From positions 1 to 57,910 of the forward strand of contig JAPLGP010000004.1 of NCBI GenBank assembly GCA_026390075.1: a stretch of DNA of 57,910 nt. Reading direction: 5' to 3'. Below the pieces are notes generated by a model. It was not told the DNA's origin. It saw only the letters and a program-made list of their open reading frames with translations, and ran no database searches. This stretch comes from Campylobacterales bacterium. GTDB lineage: Bacteria > Campylobacterota > Campylobacteria > Campylobacterales > Sulfurimonadaceae. The position numbers and the translations under genes are program-made. How positions within the stretch are numbered: the first letter of the stretch is position 1; each line of letters opens with the position of its first letter. Shown here one piece after another: positions 16,870-24,328 of this stretch.

Positions 16870-17715
16870 TTATTGTACTTTTTTAGCCACTTCAAAACCA
16901 AGATTTGACAACATCTCCAAATCTTTACTCATCTCTCTACCATTTGTTGTAAGATAATTTCCAATAACAATAGAGTTCGCGCCATGTGCAAAAATCTCCG
17001 TTTGTCTTGTACCAAACATAAGCTCTCTCCCACCTGCGACCATGATTCGCTCGGCATGTGGAATCATCTCTCTTGTGAGTTTTATGAGCTGTAATGCTTC
17101 ATCCACACTCAGAGAATTTGGCTGAAGTTCGAGTGCTTCGTTGTGATGATAGAAGTTTATAGGAACAGATGTTGGATTGAGAGAATGGAGTGATTGCAAC
17201 ATCGAGATTCTATCTTCTTGCGTTTCCCCAAGTCCAAAAATACCACCGCTTATTAGCACTATACCAGCCTTGTTTACATTCTCACAAGTCTCATATCGTT
17301 CACTCCAAGGGTGCGTTGTACAAATTTCTGCGTAAAACTCTTTTGAAGTCTCTAGGTTATGGTTGTACGCTTTTATGCCAGCCTCTTTTAAAACTAGAAG
17401 TTGTTCAAGTGTTGCAGTTCCGTTACATGCGATAAGTCTAAGCTCTGGGGCTACTTCTTGTACGGCATGTGCAACTGAGCAAACAAACTCAAGTGTTTTG
17501 TCATTCAAGCCTTTGTCGGCGGTCACTAAACAAAAACCTAATGCACCGTTATCTCTAGCCGTAATCGCCTCTTTTAAAATAGCATCGATAGGCTTTTTTT
17601 TATAGCGTATGATATCTGCTTTGTACCTTACACTTTGAGAGCAGAATTTACAATCTTCGTTGCATGTTCCGCTATTTATATTACAGATAGAACATAAAAA
17701 AATTTTCTCACTCAT
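16870..17715 (-). CDS. bioB: Biotin synthase
   Basis: Radical SAM enzyme that inserts sulfur into dethiobiotin to make biotin. The [4Fe-4S]/SAM motif is C18-x3-C22-x2-C25 (CNEDCKFCSQS). Further family motifs are YNHNLETS, GGIFGLGET and the C-terminal VIGNYLTTNGR. At 281 residues it is the short form typical of Helicobacter and relatives. Its start overlaps the stop of the phosphodiesterase gene as ATGA, so it is probably co-transcribed with topA. No other biotin genes are in the window. Confidence 0.93.
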   Translation of the reverse strand: MSEKIFLCSICNINSGTCNEDCKFCSQSVRYKADIIRYKKKPIDAILKEAITARDNGALGFCLVTADKGLNDKTLEFVCSVAHAVQEVAPELRLIACNGTATLEQLLVLKEAGIKAYNHNLETSKEFYAEICTTHPWSERYETCENVNKAGIVLISGGIFGLGETQEDRISMLQSLHSLNPTSVPINFYHHNEALELQPNSLSVDEALQLIKLTREMIPHAERIMVAGGRELMFGTRQTEIFAHGANSIVIGNYLTTNGREMSKDLEMLSNLGFEVAKKVQ

Positions 17716-18233
17716 GATTTAATCCTCTCATACGAAAACTCTTGTGCTTCGAAAGTATCCGTTTTTTTCTTTCTTTTGTAGTAAGTTACCAAAAAAGTAT
17801 CTTCTTGTATCTCAAGCATAACACACTCGGAGATATTTTTATCTCTTGCACAGCTCTCCCCTGGGTTTAGAAAAAGAGTTCCGTTGATAAATTCAGATGA
17901 AAAAACATGTGTGTGCCCATATATCACTATGTCCGCATCAGGAGTCATGTAAAAAGGAAGATGCATAAGTTTAAACCTTGTTTGGGCTAACTTAAAATAG
18001 TAAGGTTCTTGCACTAAATTGTACGCCTCATGATGTTGCACTAAATGCGCATCATTATTTCCATACACAGCGACATATTTTTTGGTGCTGTTTTTGAGAA
18101 GCTCCAACACTTCAGGAGCTACAATATCACCCGCATGAATGATAAATTCAGCACCATTTTCTATGAGCATATCAAGAGCTTTTGAAGCTCGTTTTACTTT
18201 TTTATGCGTGTCTGATAGGATGCCGATTTTCAT
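17712..18233 (-). CDS. YfcE/MJ0936-type metallophosphodiesterase
   Basis: A 173-residue calcineurin-like phosphoesterase. Metal-binding motifs are LSDTHKK (D7, H9), HAGDIVAPE, YGNNDAH and the C-terminal YGHTHVF. These match the small YfcE family, which hydrolyses phosphodiesters with two bound metal ions; the natural substrate is unknown. It lies 7 bases after topA and overlaps bioB by 4. Confidence 0.85.
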   Translation of the reverse strand: MKIGILSDTHKKVKRASKALDMLIENGAEFIIHAGDIVAPEVLELLKNSTKKYVAVYGNNDAHLVQHHEAYNLVQEPYYFKLAQTRFKLMHLPFYMTPDADIVIYGHTHVFSSEFINGTLFLNPGESCARDKNISECVMLEIQEDTFLVTYYKRKKKTDTFEAQEFSYERIKS

Positions 18234-18240
18234 TTTTTGC

Positions 18241-20463
18241 TTACTTTATCTCTTCTTTTGGAGTTCTTACTTTACACTTGACGCACTCGAAAACTTCTTT
18301 ATTTCTATACACTCGTTCAGCTAAAACGCCTGAACATCCTTTTTCTTTACATTTTATAGTGCTTGGTTCAAATTTAGAGATAAATTTACATTTAGGATAC
18401 ACTTCACAACCCCAAAATGAACCTCGAAAGGACTGTTTCCAGATAAGTTTGCCACCACAATCTGGACATGGAATATCTGAAGTTTTACTTTCTTGAACTT
18501 GCATACTTTTTGTATTTTTACACTCAGGATATCCGCTACATGCCAAAAATTTACCATTTCTGCCACTTTTAACAATCATATCCTTCCCGCATTTGTCACA
18601 TTTTTCGTCACTTGTTTCAACTTTGGCTTCTACTTTGTTTCCATCTTCATCCACTTGTTCTGTATATTTACACTTTGGAAAACCACTACAAGCGACAAAA
18701 TTTCCAAATCTCCCTGAACGAAGAAGCAACTCTGAACCACATTGCGGACAATTCTTTCCAAGAGGTTGTGCTAATTTTAATGAAACTATTTTATCTTTCG
18801 CCTCATCCACTTGTTCTAAAAAAGGAAAGTAAAAATCACTTAAAAGTTTTTGCCAATCCACATGCCCCTCGGCAACTTCATCAAGTTTTTCTTCCATGTT
18901 CGCAGTAAAAGAGATATCCACAATATTTGCAAAGTTTTTCTCTAAAATCTCTGTAACGGTAAAAGCCATTTCAGTAGGAATAATCTGCTTTTTCTCGATA
19001 GAAACATAAGTACGACTACTCAAAGTAGCCACTGTCGGAGCATAAGTTGAAGGTCTTCCAACACCCTCAGACTCTAACTTTTTAATCAAAGATGCTTCAG
19101 AATATCTTGCAGGCGGTTCTGTAAAATGCTGTTCTGATTTGATACTTTGAAGCTCGATTTTTTCACCCTCTTTTAAGGTTGGTAACAATTTATCTTTGTC
19201 TTCAGTTCCTGTGAGTGCGTAAAAACCATCAAAAAGGAGCTTTCTTCCACTCACTTTGTACTCATTGTTTGCACCTTTTAAGATAATGCTTTGTTGCTCA
19301 AAAAGTGCATCATTCATCTGGCAAGACATAAATCTTTCATAAATAAGCGTGTAGAGTTTAATCTCATCTGCTTTTAAAAACTTTTGAGCGATTTCTGGAG
19401 TAAATTCAAGCATCGTAGGACGGATAGCTTCGTGCGCTTCTTGTGCGCCTTTTGACTTTTTGTTATAAACTTTTGGCTCATCTGGAAGATATTTTTTACC
19501 AAATCTCTTAAGTATAGTCTCTCTCACAGCTTCGACAGCTTCAGCAGCAAGATTGAGTGAATCTGTTCTCATGTAGGTAATCACACCCGAAGTTCCATCA
19601 GGAGTTTTTACACCCTCATAAAGAACTTGCGCGACCATCATGGTTTTTTTAGGAGTAAATCCTAGTTTGCTTGATGCTGTTTGTTGCAAAGTTGAAGTCA
19701 TAAAAGGTGGAGGCGTTGCACTTTTTCTCTGTTTTGTCTCAATAGCCTCGATAATAAAAGAATCATTTTTTACACTCTCTACTATAGAAGTTGCTTCATT
19801 TTTATTTTCTATAGAGAGTTTTGAGAGTTTATCCCCTTGATGCACTACTAAACTTGCTTCTATATCTTTGTTAAAGAGTGTGTCAATTGTCCAAAACTCT
19901 TGGGGAATAAACGCTTTTATCTCCCTTTCACGGTCAACTACAAGCTTAAGAGTTGATGACTGAACACGCCCACCTGAGAGACCTTTTTGGATTTTTGAAC
20001 TCAAAAGTGGAGAGAGTTTATAGCCAACAACACGGTCAAGCAAACGACGCGCTTGTTGTGCGTTTACCATATCCATATCTATTTTGCGAGCATTCTCAAG
20101 GGCATGGTTTATCGCAGTTTTTGTAATCTCATGAAAAACGATACGGGGAAGTTCCTCAGGATTTTTCTTTATGGCATGTGCAATATGCCAACCAATCGCC
20201 TCACCCTCACGATCCTCATCGGTTGCGATATAAATGGTGTCGCATTTTTTGGCTAAAGCAGTTATCTCTTTAACCGTAGCAGCATTCTCTTTTGCCACAC
20301 TATACGCAGGAATAAGTTGATTATTTTCATCCACTGTAATTCCAAAACGAGATTTTGGTAAATCTCTGATGTGTCCCTTAGAAGCAATAACCTCATAATC
20401 TTTACCTAAAAAGTTTTTAATAGTCCGAGCTTTAGCGGGTGATTCGACGATGATTAAGTTCAA
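18241..20463 (-). CDS. topA: DNA topoisomerase I
   Basis: Type IA topoisomerase that relaxes negative supercoils. The N-terminal TOPRIM domain shows IVESPAKARTIKNFLG and ATDEDREGEAIGWHI (acidic metal site). The catalytic tyrosine is Y297 in VITYMRTDS. The C-terminal part (about 575-735) holds four Cys-rich zinc ribbons such as CPQCGSELLLRSGRFG and CDKCGKDMIVKSGRNG; the last is CxxxxC-type. Length 740 is normal. The start is TTG at 20463 with AGGA about 8 bases upstream. It is the first gene of the topA-phosphodiesterase-bioB unit. Confidence 0.95.
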   Translation of the reverse strand: MNLIIVESPAKARTIKNFLGKDYEVIASKGHIRDLPKSRFGITVDENNQLIPAYSVAKENAATVKEITALAKKCDTIYIATDEDREGEAIGWHIAHAIKKNPEELPRIVFHEITKTAINHALENARKIDMDMVNAQQARRLLDRVVGYKLSPLLSSKIQKGLSGGRVQSSTLKLVVDREREIKAFIPQEFWTIDTLFNKDIEASLVVHQGDKLSKLSIENKNEATSIVESVKNDSFIIEAIETKQRKSATPPPFMTSTLQQTASSKLGFTPKKTMMVAQVLYEGVKTPDGTSGVITYMRTDSLNLAAEAVEAVRETILKRFGKKYLPDEPKVYNKKSKGAQEAHEAIRPTMLEFTPEIAQKFLKADEIKLYTLIYERFMSCQMNDALFEQQSIILKGANNEYKVSGRKLLFDGFYALTGTEDKDKLLPTLKEGEKIELQSIKSEQHFTEPPARYSEASLIKKLESEGVGRPSTYAPTVATLSSRTYVSIEKKQIIPTEMAFTVTEILEKNFANIVDISFTANMEEKLDEVAEGHVDWQKLLSDFYFPFLEQVDEAKDKIVSLKLAQPLGKNCPQCGSELLLRSGRFGNFVACSGFPKCKYTEQVDEDGNKVEAKVETSDEKCDKCGKDMIVKSGRNGKFLACSGYPECKNTKSMQVQESKTSDIPCPDCGGKLIWKQSFRGSFWGCEVYPKCKFISKFEPSTIKCKEKGCSGVLAERVYRNKEVFECVKCKVRTPKEEIK

Positions 20464-20538
20464 ATAGTTTTCCTATATATAAAGTATAGTAGTTTTTAAT
20501 TTTGGAAGTGTATCAAAAAAGTTTAAATATAAAAATCT

Positions 20539-20859
20539 TTAACATCCAAGTTTTAAACAAAGCTCATTTTTAACTTTAGTAAAACTACTCTCTTTTAGAG
20601 AAGCTATAAATCTTGAGCCTAGTATTAAATTACTATCGATAGCAATTAATTTTGGTACTATGACAACAGAATCTTTTTTAAGAGTTCCATCTTGAATATC
20701 ATCACTTGTTATGAGGATGCCGTCTCGTGTTAAGCTACTTGTAAGTGGAAGAATTAACAAATCATTTTTATCAATAGTTTGAAAGACAAGCACTGGTCTT
20801 GCTTTGGCTTTTGTAAAATCAGAATATGGCATAGATATAAAATAGATATTGCCTACCAT
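20539..20859 (-). CDS. MazF/PemK-like toxin
   Basis: A 106-residue protein of the PemK/MazF-like family, whose members are typically mRNA endonucleases. It begins with the fold's GNIYFISMPYSD and has KARPVLVF, where MazF proteins carry the conserved Arg-Pro, followed by LPLTSSL. The later KKDSVVIVPKLIAID fits the central strand region. It follows the antitoxin with a 7-base overlap and a GAGGA ribosome site. Activity is not shown by sequence alone. Confidence 0.8.
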   Translation of the reverse strand: MVGNIYFISMPYSDFTKAKARPVLVFQTIDKNDLLILPLTSSLTRDGILITSDDIQDGTLKKDSVVIVPKLIAIDSNLILGSRFIASLKESSFTKVKNELCLKLGC

Positions 20860-21110
20860 TGTGAATAGTCCTCATCTTCGTCATTATAATCATGATTACC
20901 CAGACCTATGGCAATTTTCCCAAAGTTATCTATCTCGTTATCACTCCAAAAACTCCACTCTTCATTTGAATTGTTAATCTTTATATATTTCTCATAGTCC
21001 ATAACTACCACAAAAGGTTTGTCTCTTTTTGTAATAAGTATATCCTCACGAAGAGCTTCTTGAAGTCTCATAGAGTTTTGCTTAATCTCTGTAGCAGATA
21101 TCGTATGCAT
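20853..21110 (-). CDS. Phd/YefM-like antitoxin
   Basis: An 85-residue protein with the N-terminal Phd/YefM DNA-binding pattern: SATEIKQNSMRLQEAL, then ITKRDKPFVVVMDYEKY. The C-terminal half is acidic and Trp/Asp-rich (DNEIDNFGKI ... DEDEDYSQW), as expected for a toxin-neutralising tail. AAGGA lies 7 bases before the ATG, and a clear sigma70 promoter lies upstream. A Phd-like antitoxin with a MazF-like toxin is a known mixed pairing. Confidence 0.8.
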   Translation of the reverse strand: MHTISATEIKQNSMRLQEALREDILITKRDKPFVVVMDYEKYIKINNSNEEWSFWSDNEIDNFGKIAIGLGNHDYNDEDEDYSQW

Positions 21111-21137
21111 AAAATGTCCTTTTTGTCTATTTAGGTT

Positions 21138-21167
21138 ATTATAGTCATGTTAGAGATAACAAGTCAA
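21138..21167 (-). promoter_or_regulatory. Sigma70-like promoter of the toxin-antitoxin pair
   Basis: On the minus strand TTGACT (21162-21167) and TATAAT (21138-21143) are separated by 18 bases. They lie about 30 bases before the antitoxin ATG. Confidence 0.65.
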
Positions 21168-21193
21168 ATATACAAAAAAATTTATAAAGTTAT

Positions 21194-21220
21194 TAAAGTT
21201 ATATTTATGAATACCGATAC
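21194..21220 (+). promoter_or_regulatory. Sigma28 (FliA) promoter of flagellin gene 1
   Basis: TAAAGTT at 21194 and ACCGATAC at 21213-21220 fit the FliA consensus. The distance from TAAA to CGATA (21 bases) is identical in flagellin genes 1, 2 and 3. A small GGGA-loop hairpin (AACA GGGA TGTT) follows near 21232. Confidence 0.8.
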
Positions 21221-21295
21221 TAGTTATAATTAACAGGGATGTTAGTAAACTGAGAAAAATTAGAGCGAAAGGCTCTTACCCAAAAAGGATTTAAG

Positions 21296-22138
21296 ATGGG
21301 ATTTAGAATAAACACAAATGTTGGTGCGATGAACGCACACATGCAAGCTACAATGAACAATGTTGGACTTGACAAAAGTCTTCAATCTTTAAGCTCAGGT
21401 CTTAGAATTAACAAAGCAGCTGATGATTCAGCAGGTTTGGCAATTGCAAATAAACTCTCAGCTCAGTCTCAAGGTCTAGGTCAAGCAATTAAAAATGCGA
21501 ATGATGGTATTGGTATGATTCAAACTGCAGATGGTGCGATGGCAGAGTATGGTGACATCATGAAAAGAGTTCGTGTTCTTGCTACGCAAGCATCGAATGA
21601 TACTCAAGATGCTACTTCAAGAGGATATATATCTAAAGAAGTTCAATCTCTTTTAGCTGAAGCGAGTGATATTGCAAAAAATACTAAATTTAATGGAACT
21701 GTTCTTTTAGCTGGTGCATCTGGTTCTTTAGGTACTGGTACTTTTGTATTCCATGTTGGCGCTTACAATAATGAAACACAAAGTATTGCTTTTGGCTCAG
21801 CCGATGTAGAAAAACTAGCTGGTCTATCAGCAGGTGGAATTCTTGTAAGTAGTCAAACTGATGCAGAAACAGCGATTACTACAATGGATACAGCAATTAA
21901 AGCAGTCGATGGATTGCGTGCGACAATGGGTGCTGCTCAAAATAAACTAGAAAGTACAATAAGAAATATTTCTGTAACTCAAGTAAATATTACAGCAGCA
22001 GAATCAAACATCAGAGATGTTGACTTTGCAGCAGAGAGTGCAAACTTTTCAAAACACAATATCTTAGCACAATCTGGTTCTTACGCTATGAGCCAAGCGA
22101 ATGCTGTGCAACAGAATGTAATGAGATTGTTACAATAG
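21296..22138 (+). CDS. Flagellin 1
   Basis: Filament protein of 280 residues. The N-terminal D0/D1 (about 1-125, starting MGFRINTNVGAMNAHMQATM) and C-terminal D1/D0 (about 205-280, ending AVQQNVMRLLQ) are intact. The central part is only about 70 residues, so D2/D3 domains are absent, as in other short flagellins. It is nearly identical to flagellins 2 and 3 at both ends and differs mainly at 140-200. It has its own sigma28 promoter, AAGGA ribosome site and terminator. Ser/Thr in the centre are possible glycan sites, given the adjacent legionaminic acid operon (inference). Confidence 0.95.
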   Translation: MGFRINTNVGAMNAHMQATMNNVGLDKSLQSLSSGLRINKAADDSAGLAIANKLSAQSQGLGQAIKNANDGIGMIQTADGAMAEYGDIMKRVRVLATQASNDTQDATSRGYISKEVQSLLAEASDIAKNTKFNGTVLLAGASGSLGTGTFVFHVGAYNNETQSIAFGSADVEKLAGLSAGGILVSSQTDAETAITTMDTAIKAVDGLRATMGAAQNKLESTIRNISVTQVNITAAESNIRDVDFAAESANFSKHNILAQSGSYAMSQANAVQQNVMRLLQ

Positions 22139-22167
22139 TTTTAAGATACGAGATTTTTGATTTCCAC

Positions 22168-22199
22168 ATGCCGAAGAATTTTCCTCTTTGGCATCTTTT
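22168..22199 (+). terminator. Terminator after flagellin 1
   Basis: A ten-base stem ATGCCGAAGA (22168-22177) / TCTTTGGCAT (22185-22194), with one G-T pair and a 7-base loop, followed by CTTTT. Its left arm overlaps a copy of the dispersed word at 22164-22172. Confidence 0.8.
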
Positions 22200-22211
22200 C
22201 GTTACAATAGT

Positions 22212-22238
22212 TAAAGTTATTTTTTTAACTGACGATAT
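22212..22238 (+). promoter_or_regulatory. Sigma28 promoter of flagellin gene 2
   Basis: TAAAGTT at 22212 and GACGATAT at 22231-22238, with the same spacing as for flagellin 1. Confidence 0.8.
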
Positions 22239-22247
22239 AATTGTTAC

Positions 22248-22263
22248 TCAGCAAGGAAGCTGA
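22248..22263 (+). promoter_or_regulatory. CsrA-like hairpin in flagellin 2 leader
   Basis: TCAGC-AAGGAA-GCTGA forms a perfect five-base stem with GGA in the loop, the classic CsrA target form. It lies near the predicted transcript start. A second GGA is in the ribosome site (AAAGGATTTAAAATG). A further AGGGC-GAAAG-GCTCT hairpin is at 22276-22290. Confidence 0.6.
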
Positions 22264-22309
22264 ATAAAATTAACTAGGGCGAAAGGCTCTACCAAAAAAA
22301 GGATTTAAA

Positions 22310-23149
22310 ATGGGATTTAGAATAAACACAAATGTTGGTGCGATGAACGCACACATGCAAGCTACAATGAATAATGTTGGACTTGATAAAAGTCTTCAAT
22401 CTTTAAGCTCTGGTCTTAGAATTAACAAAGCAGCTGATGATTCAGCAGGTTTGGCAATTGCAAATAAACTCTCAGCTCAGTCTCAAGGTTTAGGTCAAGC
22501 AATTAAAAATGCAAATGATGGTATTGGTCTTATCCAAACTGCTGATGGGGCTATGTCAGAGTACGGCGATATCATGAAAAGAATTCGTGTTCTTGCTACC
22601 CAAGCATCGAATGATACTCAAGATGCTACTTCAAGAGGTTATATATCTAATGAGGTTCAGGCTCTTTTAGGTGAAGCAAGTGATATTGTTGCAAATACAA
22701 AATTTAATGGGCAAAATCTTTTAGCGGGTACATCAGGTTCAACAGCTGGTGTATTTATATTCCATGTTGGTGCATACAATAATGAAACACAAAGTATTGA
22801 TTTTAGTTCAGCTAATATTACTGCAATGGCTAGTACTTCAGCTGCTGGACTTCTTGTTACAACACAAAGTAAATCGGAAGATACTATTACTTTTATGGAC
22901 ACAGCAATTAAAGCAGTCGATGGATTGCGTGCGACAATGGGTGCTGCTCAAAACAAACTAGAGAGTACAGTAAGAAATATTTCTGTAACTCAAGTAAATA
23001 TTACAGCAGCAGAATCAAACATCAGAGATGTTGACTTTGCAGCAGAGAGTGCAAACTTTTCAAAACACAATATTTTAGCACAATCTGGCTCTTACGCTAT
23101 GAGCCAAGCGAATGCTGTGCAACAGAATGTTTTAAGACTATTACAATAG
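22310..23149 (+). CDS. Flagellin 2
   Basis: A 279-residue flagellin, almost identical to flagellin 1 over the first ~130 and last ~80 residues, with a different centre (about 140-200, GSTAGVFIFHVGAYNNETQS onward). The near-identity of the ends, including silent positions, suggests recent duplication or gene conversion. It has its own sigma28 promoter, leader hairpins and terminator. Confidence 0.95.
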   Translation: MGFRINTNVGAMNAHMQATMNNVGLDKSLQSLSSGLRINKAADDSAGLAIANKLSAQSQGLGQAIKNANDGIGLIQTADGAMSEYGDIMKRIRVLATQASNDTQDATSRGYISNEVQALLGEASDIVANTKFNGQNLLAGTSGSTAGVFIFHVGAYNNETQSIDFSSANITAMASTSAAGLLVTTQSKSEDTITFMDTAIKAVDGLRATMGAAQNKLESTVRNISVTQVNITAAESNIRDVDFAAESANFSKHNILAQSGSYAMSQANAVQQNVLRLLQ

Positions 23150-23177
23150 TTTTAAAATAAAAAAATTTAATTTCCAC

Positions 23178-23210
23178 ATGCTGAAGAGTTTTGCTCTTTG
23201 GCATTTTTTC
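23178..23210 (+). terminator. Terminator after flagellin 2
   Basis: Stem ATGCTGAAGAG (23178-23188) / CTCTTTGGCAT (23194-23204), with two wobble pairs, followed by TTTTTT. A one-mismatch form of the dispersed word (CCACATGCT) starts at 23174. Confidence 0.8.
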
Positions 23211-23221
23211 GTTATAGTAGT

Positions 23222-23248
23222 TAAAGTTATTTTTTTAACTGACGATAT
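23222..23248 (+). promoter_or_regulatory. Sigma28 promoter of flagellin gene 3
   Basis: TAAAGTT at 23222 and GACGATAT at 23241-23248. The promoter and leader are near-identical to those of flagellin gene 2. Confidence 0.8.
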
Positions 23249-23257
23249 AATTATTAC

Positions 23258-23273
23258 TCAGCAAGGAAGCTGA
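23258..23273 (+). promoter_or_regulatory. CsrA-like hairpin in flagellin 3 leader
   Basis: Same TCAGC-AAGGAA-GCTGA stem-loop as at 22248-22263, with GGA in the loop. Confidence 0.6.
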
Positions 23274-23319
23274 ATAAAATTAACTAGGGCGGAAGGCTCT
23301 ACCAAAAAAAGGATTTAAA

Positions 23320-24189
23320 ATGGGATTTAGAATAAACACAAATGTTGGTGCGATGAACGCACACATGCAAGCTACGATGAACGCACACATGCAAGCTACG
23401 ATGAACAATATTGGGCTTGATAAAAGTCTTCAATCTTTAAGCTCTGGTCTTAGAATTAACAAAGCAGCTGATGATTCAGCAGGTTTGGCAATTGCAAATA
23501 AACTCTCAGCTCAGTCTCAAGGTTTAGGTCAAGCAATTAAAAATGCGAATGATGGTATTGGTCTTATTCAAACTGCGGATGGTGCTATGCAAGAGTACGG
23601 CGATATCATGAAAAGAATTCGTGTTCTTGCTACCCAAGCATCGAATGATACTCAAGATGCTACTTCAAGAGGGTATATATCTAAAGAGATTCAATCTCTT
23701 GCCGCAGAAGCTAGTGATATTGGTGTTAATACTAAATTTAATGGGATTGCTCTTTTAGCTGGTACATCAGGTTCAACAGCTGGTACATTTGTATTTCATG
23801 TTGGTGCGTACAACAATGAAACACAATCTCTTGTTATAGGTTCGGCAGATCTTACTACCTTAGCAGGTGCTTCTGGTACAAGTGCTAGTTTTTCTGTTAG
23901 TACACAAGGGGATGCTGAAGGTACTATAACTACAATGGATACAGCAATTAAAGCAGTTGATGGATTGCGTGCGACAATGGGTGCTGCTCAAAACAAACTA
24001 GAAAGTACAATAAGAAATATTTCTGTAACTCAAGTAAATATTACAGCAGCAGAATCAAACATCAGAGATGTTGACTTTGCAGCAGAGAGTGCAAACTTTT
24101 CAAAACACAACATCTTAGCACAATCTGGTTCTTACGCGATGAGCCAAGCGAATGCTGTGCAACAGAATGTAATGAGATTGTTACAATAG
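23320..24189 (+). CDS. Flagellin 3 (with N-terminal octapeptide duplication)
   Basis: A 289-residue flagellin of the same type. It has an exact in-frame 24-bp tandem duplication at 23352-23399 that repeats NAHMQATM in the D0 helix, so the N-terminal helix gains eight residues. The centre (about 150-215) differs from the paralogs. It has its own sigma28 promoter, CsrA-like leader and terminator. The duplication lies in the region normally strict in length for export and packing, so function may be altered. Confidence 0.94.
   Translation: MGFRINTNVGAMNAHMQATMNAHMQATMNNIGLDKSLQSLSSGLRINKAADDSAGLAIANKLSAQSQGLGQAIKNANDGIGLIQTADGAMQEYGDIMKRIRVLATQASNDTQDATSRGYISKEIQSLAAEASDIGVNTKFNGIALLAGTSGSTAGTFVFHVGAYNNETQSLVIGSADLTTLAGASGTSASFSVSTQGDAEGTITTMDTAIKAVDGLRATMGAAQNKLESTIRNISVTQVNITAAESNIRDVDFAAESANFSKHNILAQSGSYAMSQANAVQQNVMRLLQ
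23352..23399 (+). repeat. 24-bp perfect tandem duplication in flagellin 3
   Basis: Two identical 24-bp units, 23352-23375 and 23376-23399, each starting GATGAACGC. The other three flagellin genes have one copy. Confidence 0.95.
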
Positions 24190-24218
24190 TTTTAAGATGC
24201 AAGATTTTTGATTTTCAC

Positions 24219-24258
24219 ATGCCAAAGAAATTTTCTCTTTGGCATATCTTTATTTTTT
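24219..24258 (+). terminator. Terminator after flagellin 3
   Basis: A perfect ten-base stem ATGCCAAAGA (24219-24228) / TCTTTGGCAT (24236-24245) with a 7-base loop, followed by a T-rich tract. A one-mismatch dispersed word (TCACATGCC) starts at 24215. Confidence 0.85.
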
Positions 24259-24277
24259 CATCTTCATTTTTTTAAAA

Positions 24278-24294
24278 TTGGCATGTTTTTTGCT
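24278..24294 (+). promoter_or_regulatory. Sigma54 (RpoN) promoter of flagellin gene 4
   Basis: TTGGCATGTTTTTTGCT has GG (24280-24281) and GC (24292-24293) at the exact -24/-12 spacing. The other three flagellin genes have sigma28 promoters instead. Confidence 0.82.
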
Positions 24295-24328
24295 ACTACT
24301 CAGGAACTATCCATAGGTAAGGTTTCAA

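Noticed and set aside
24280-24288. GGCATGTTT as another copy of the dispersed word
   Set aside because: It is the -24 part of the sigma54 promoter, and it mismatches at two positions.
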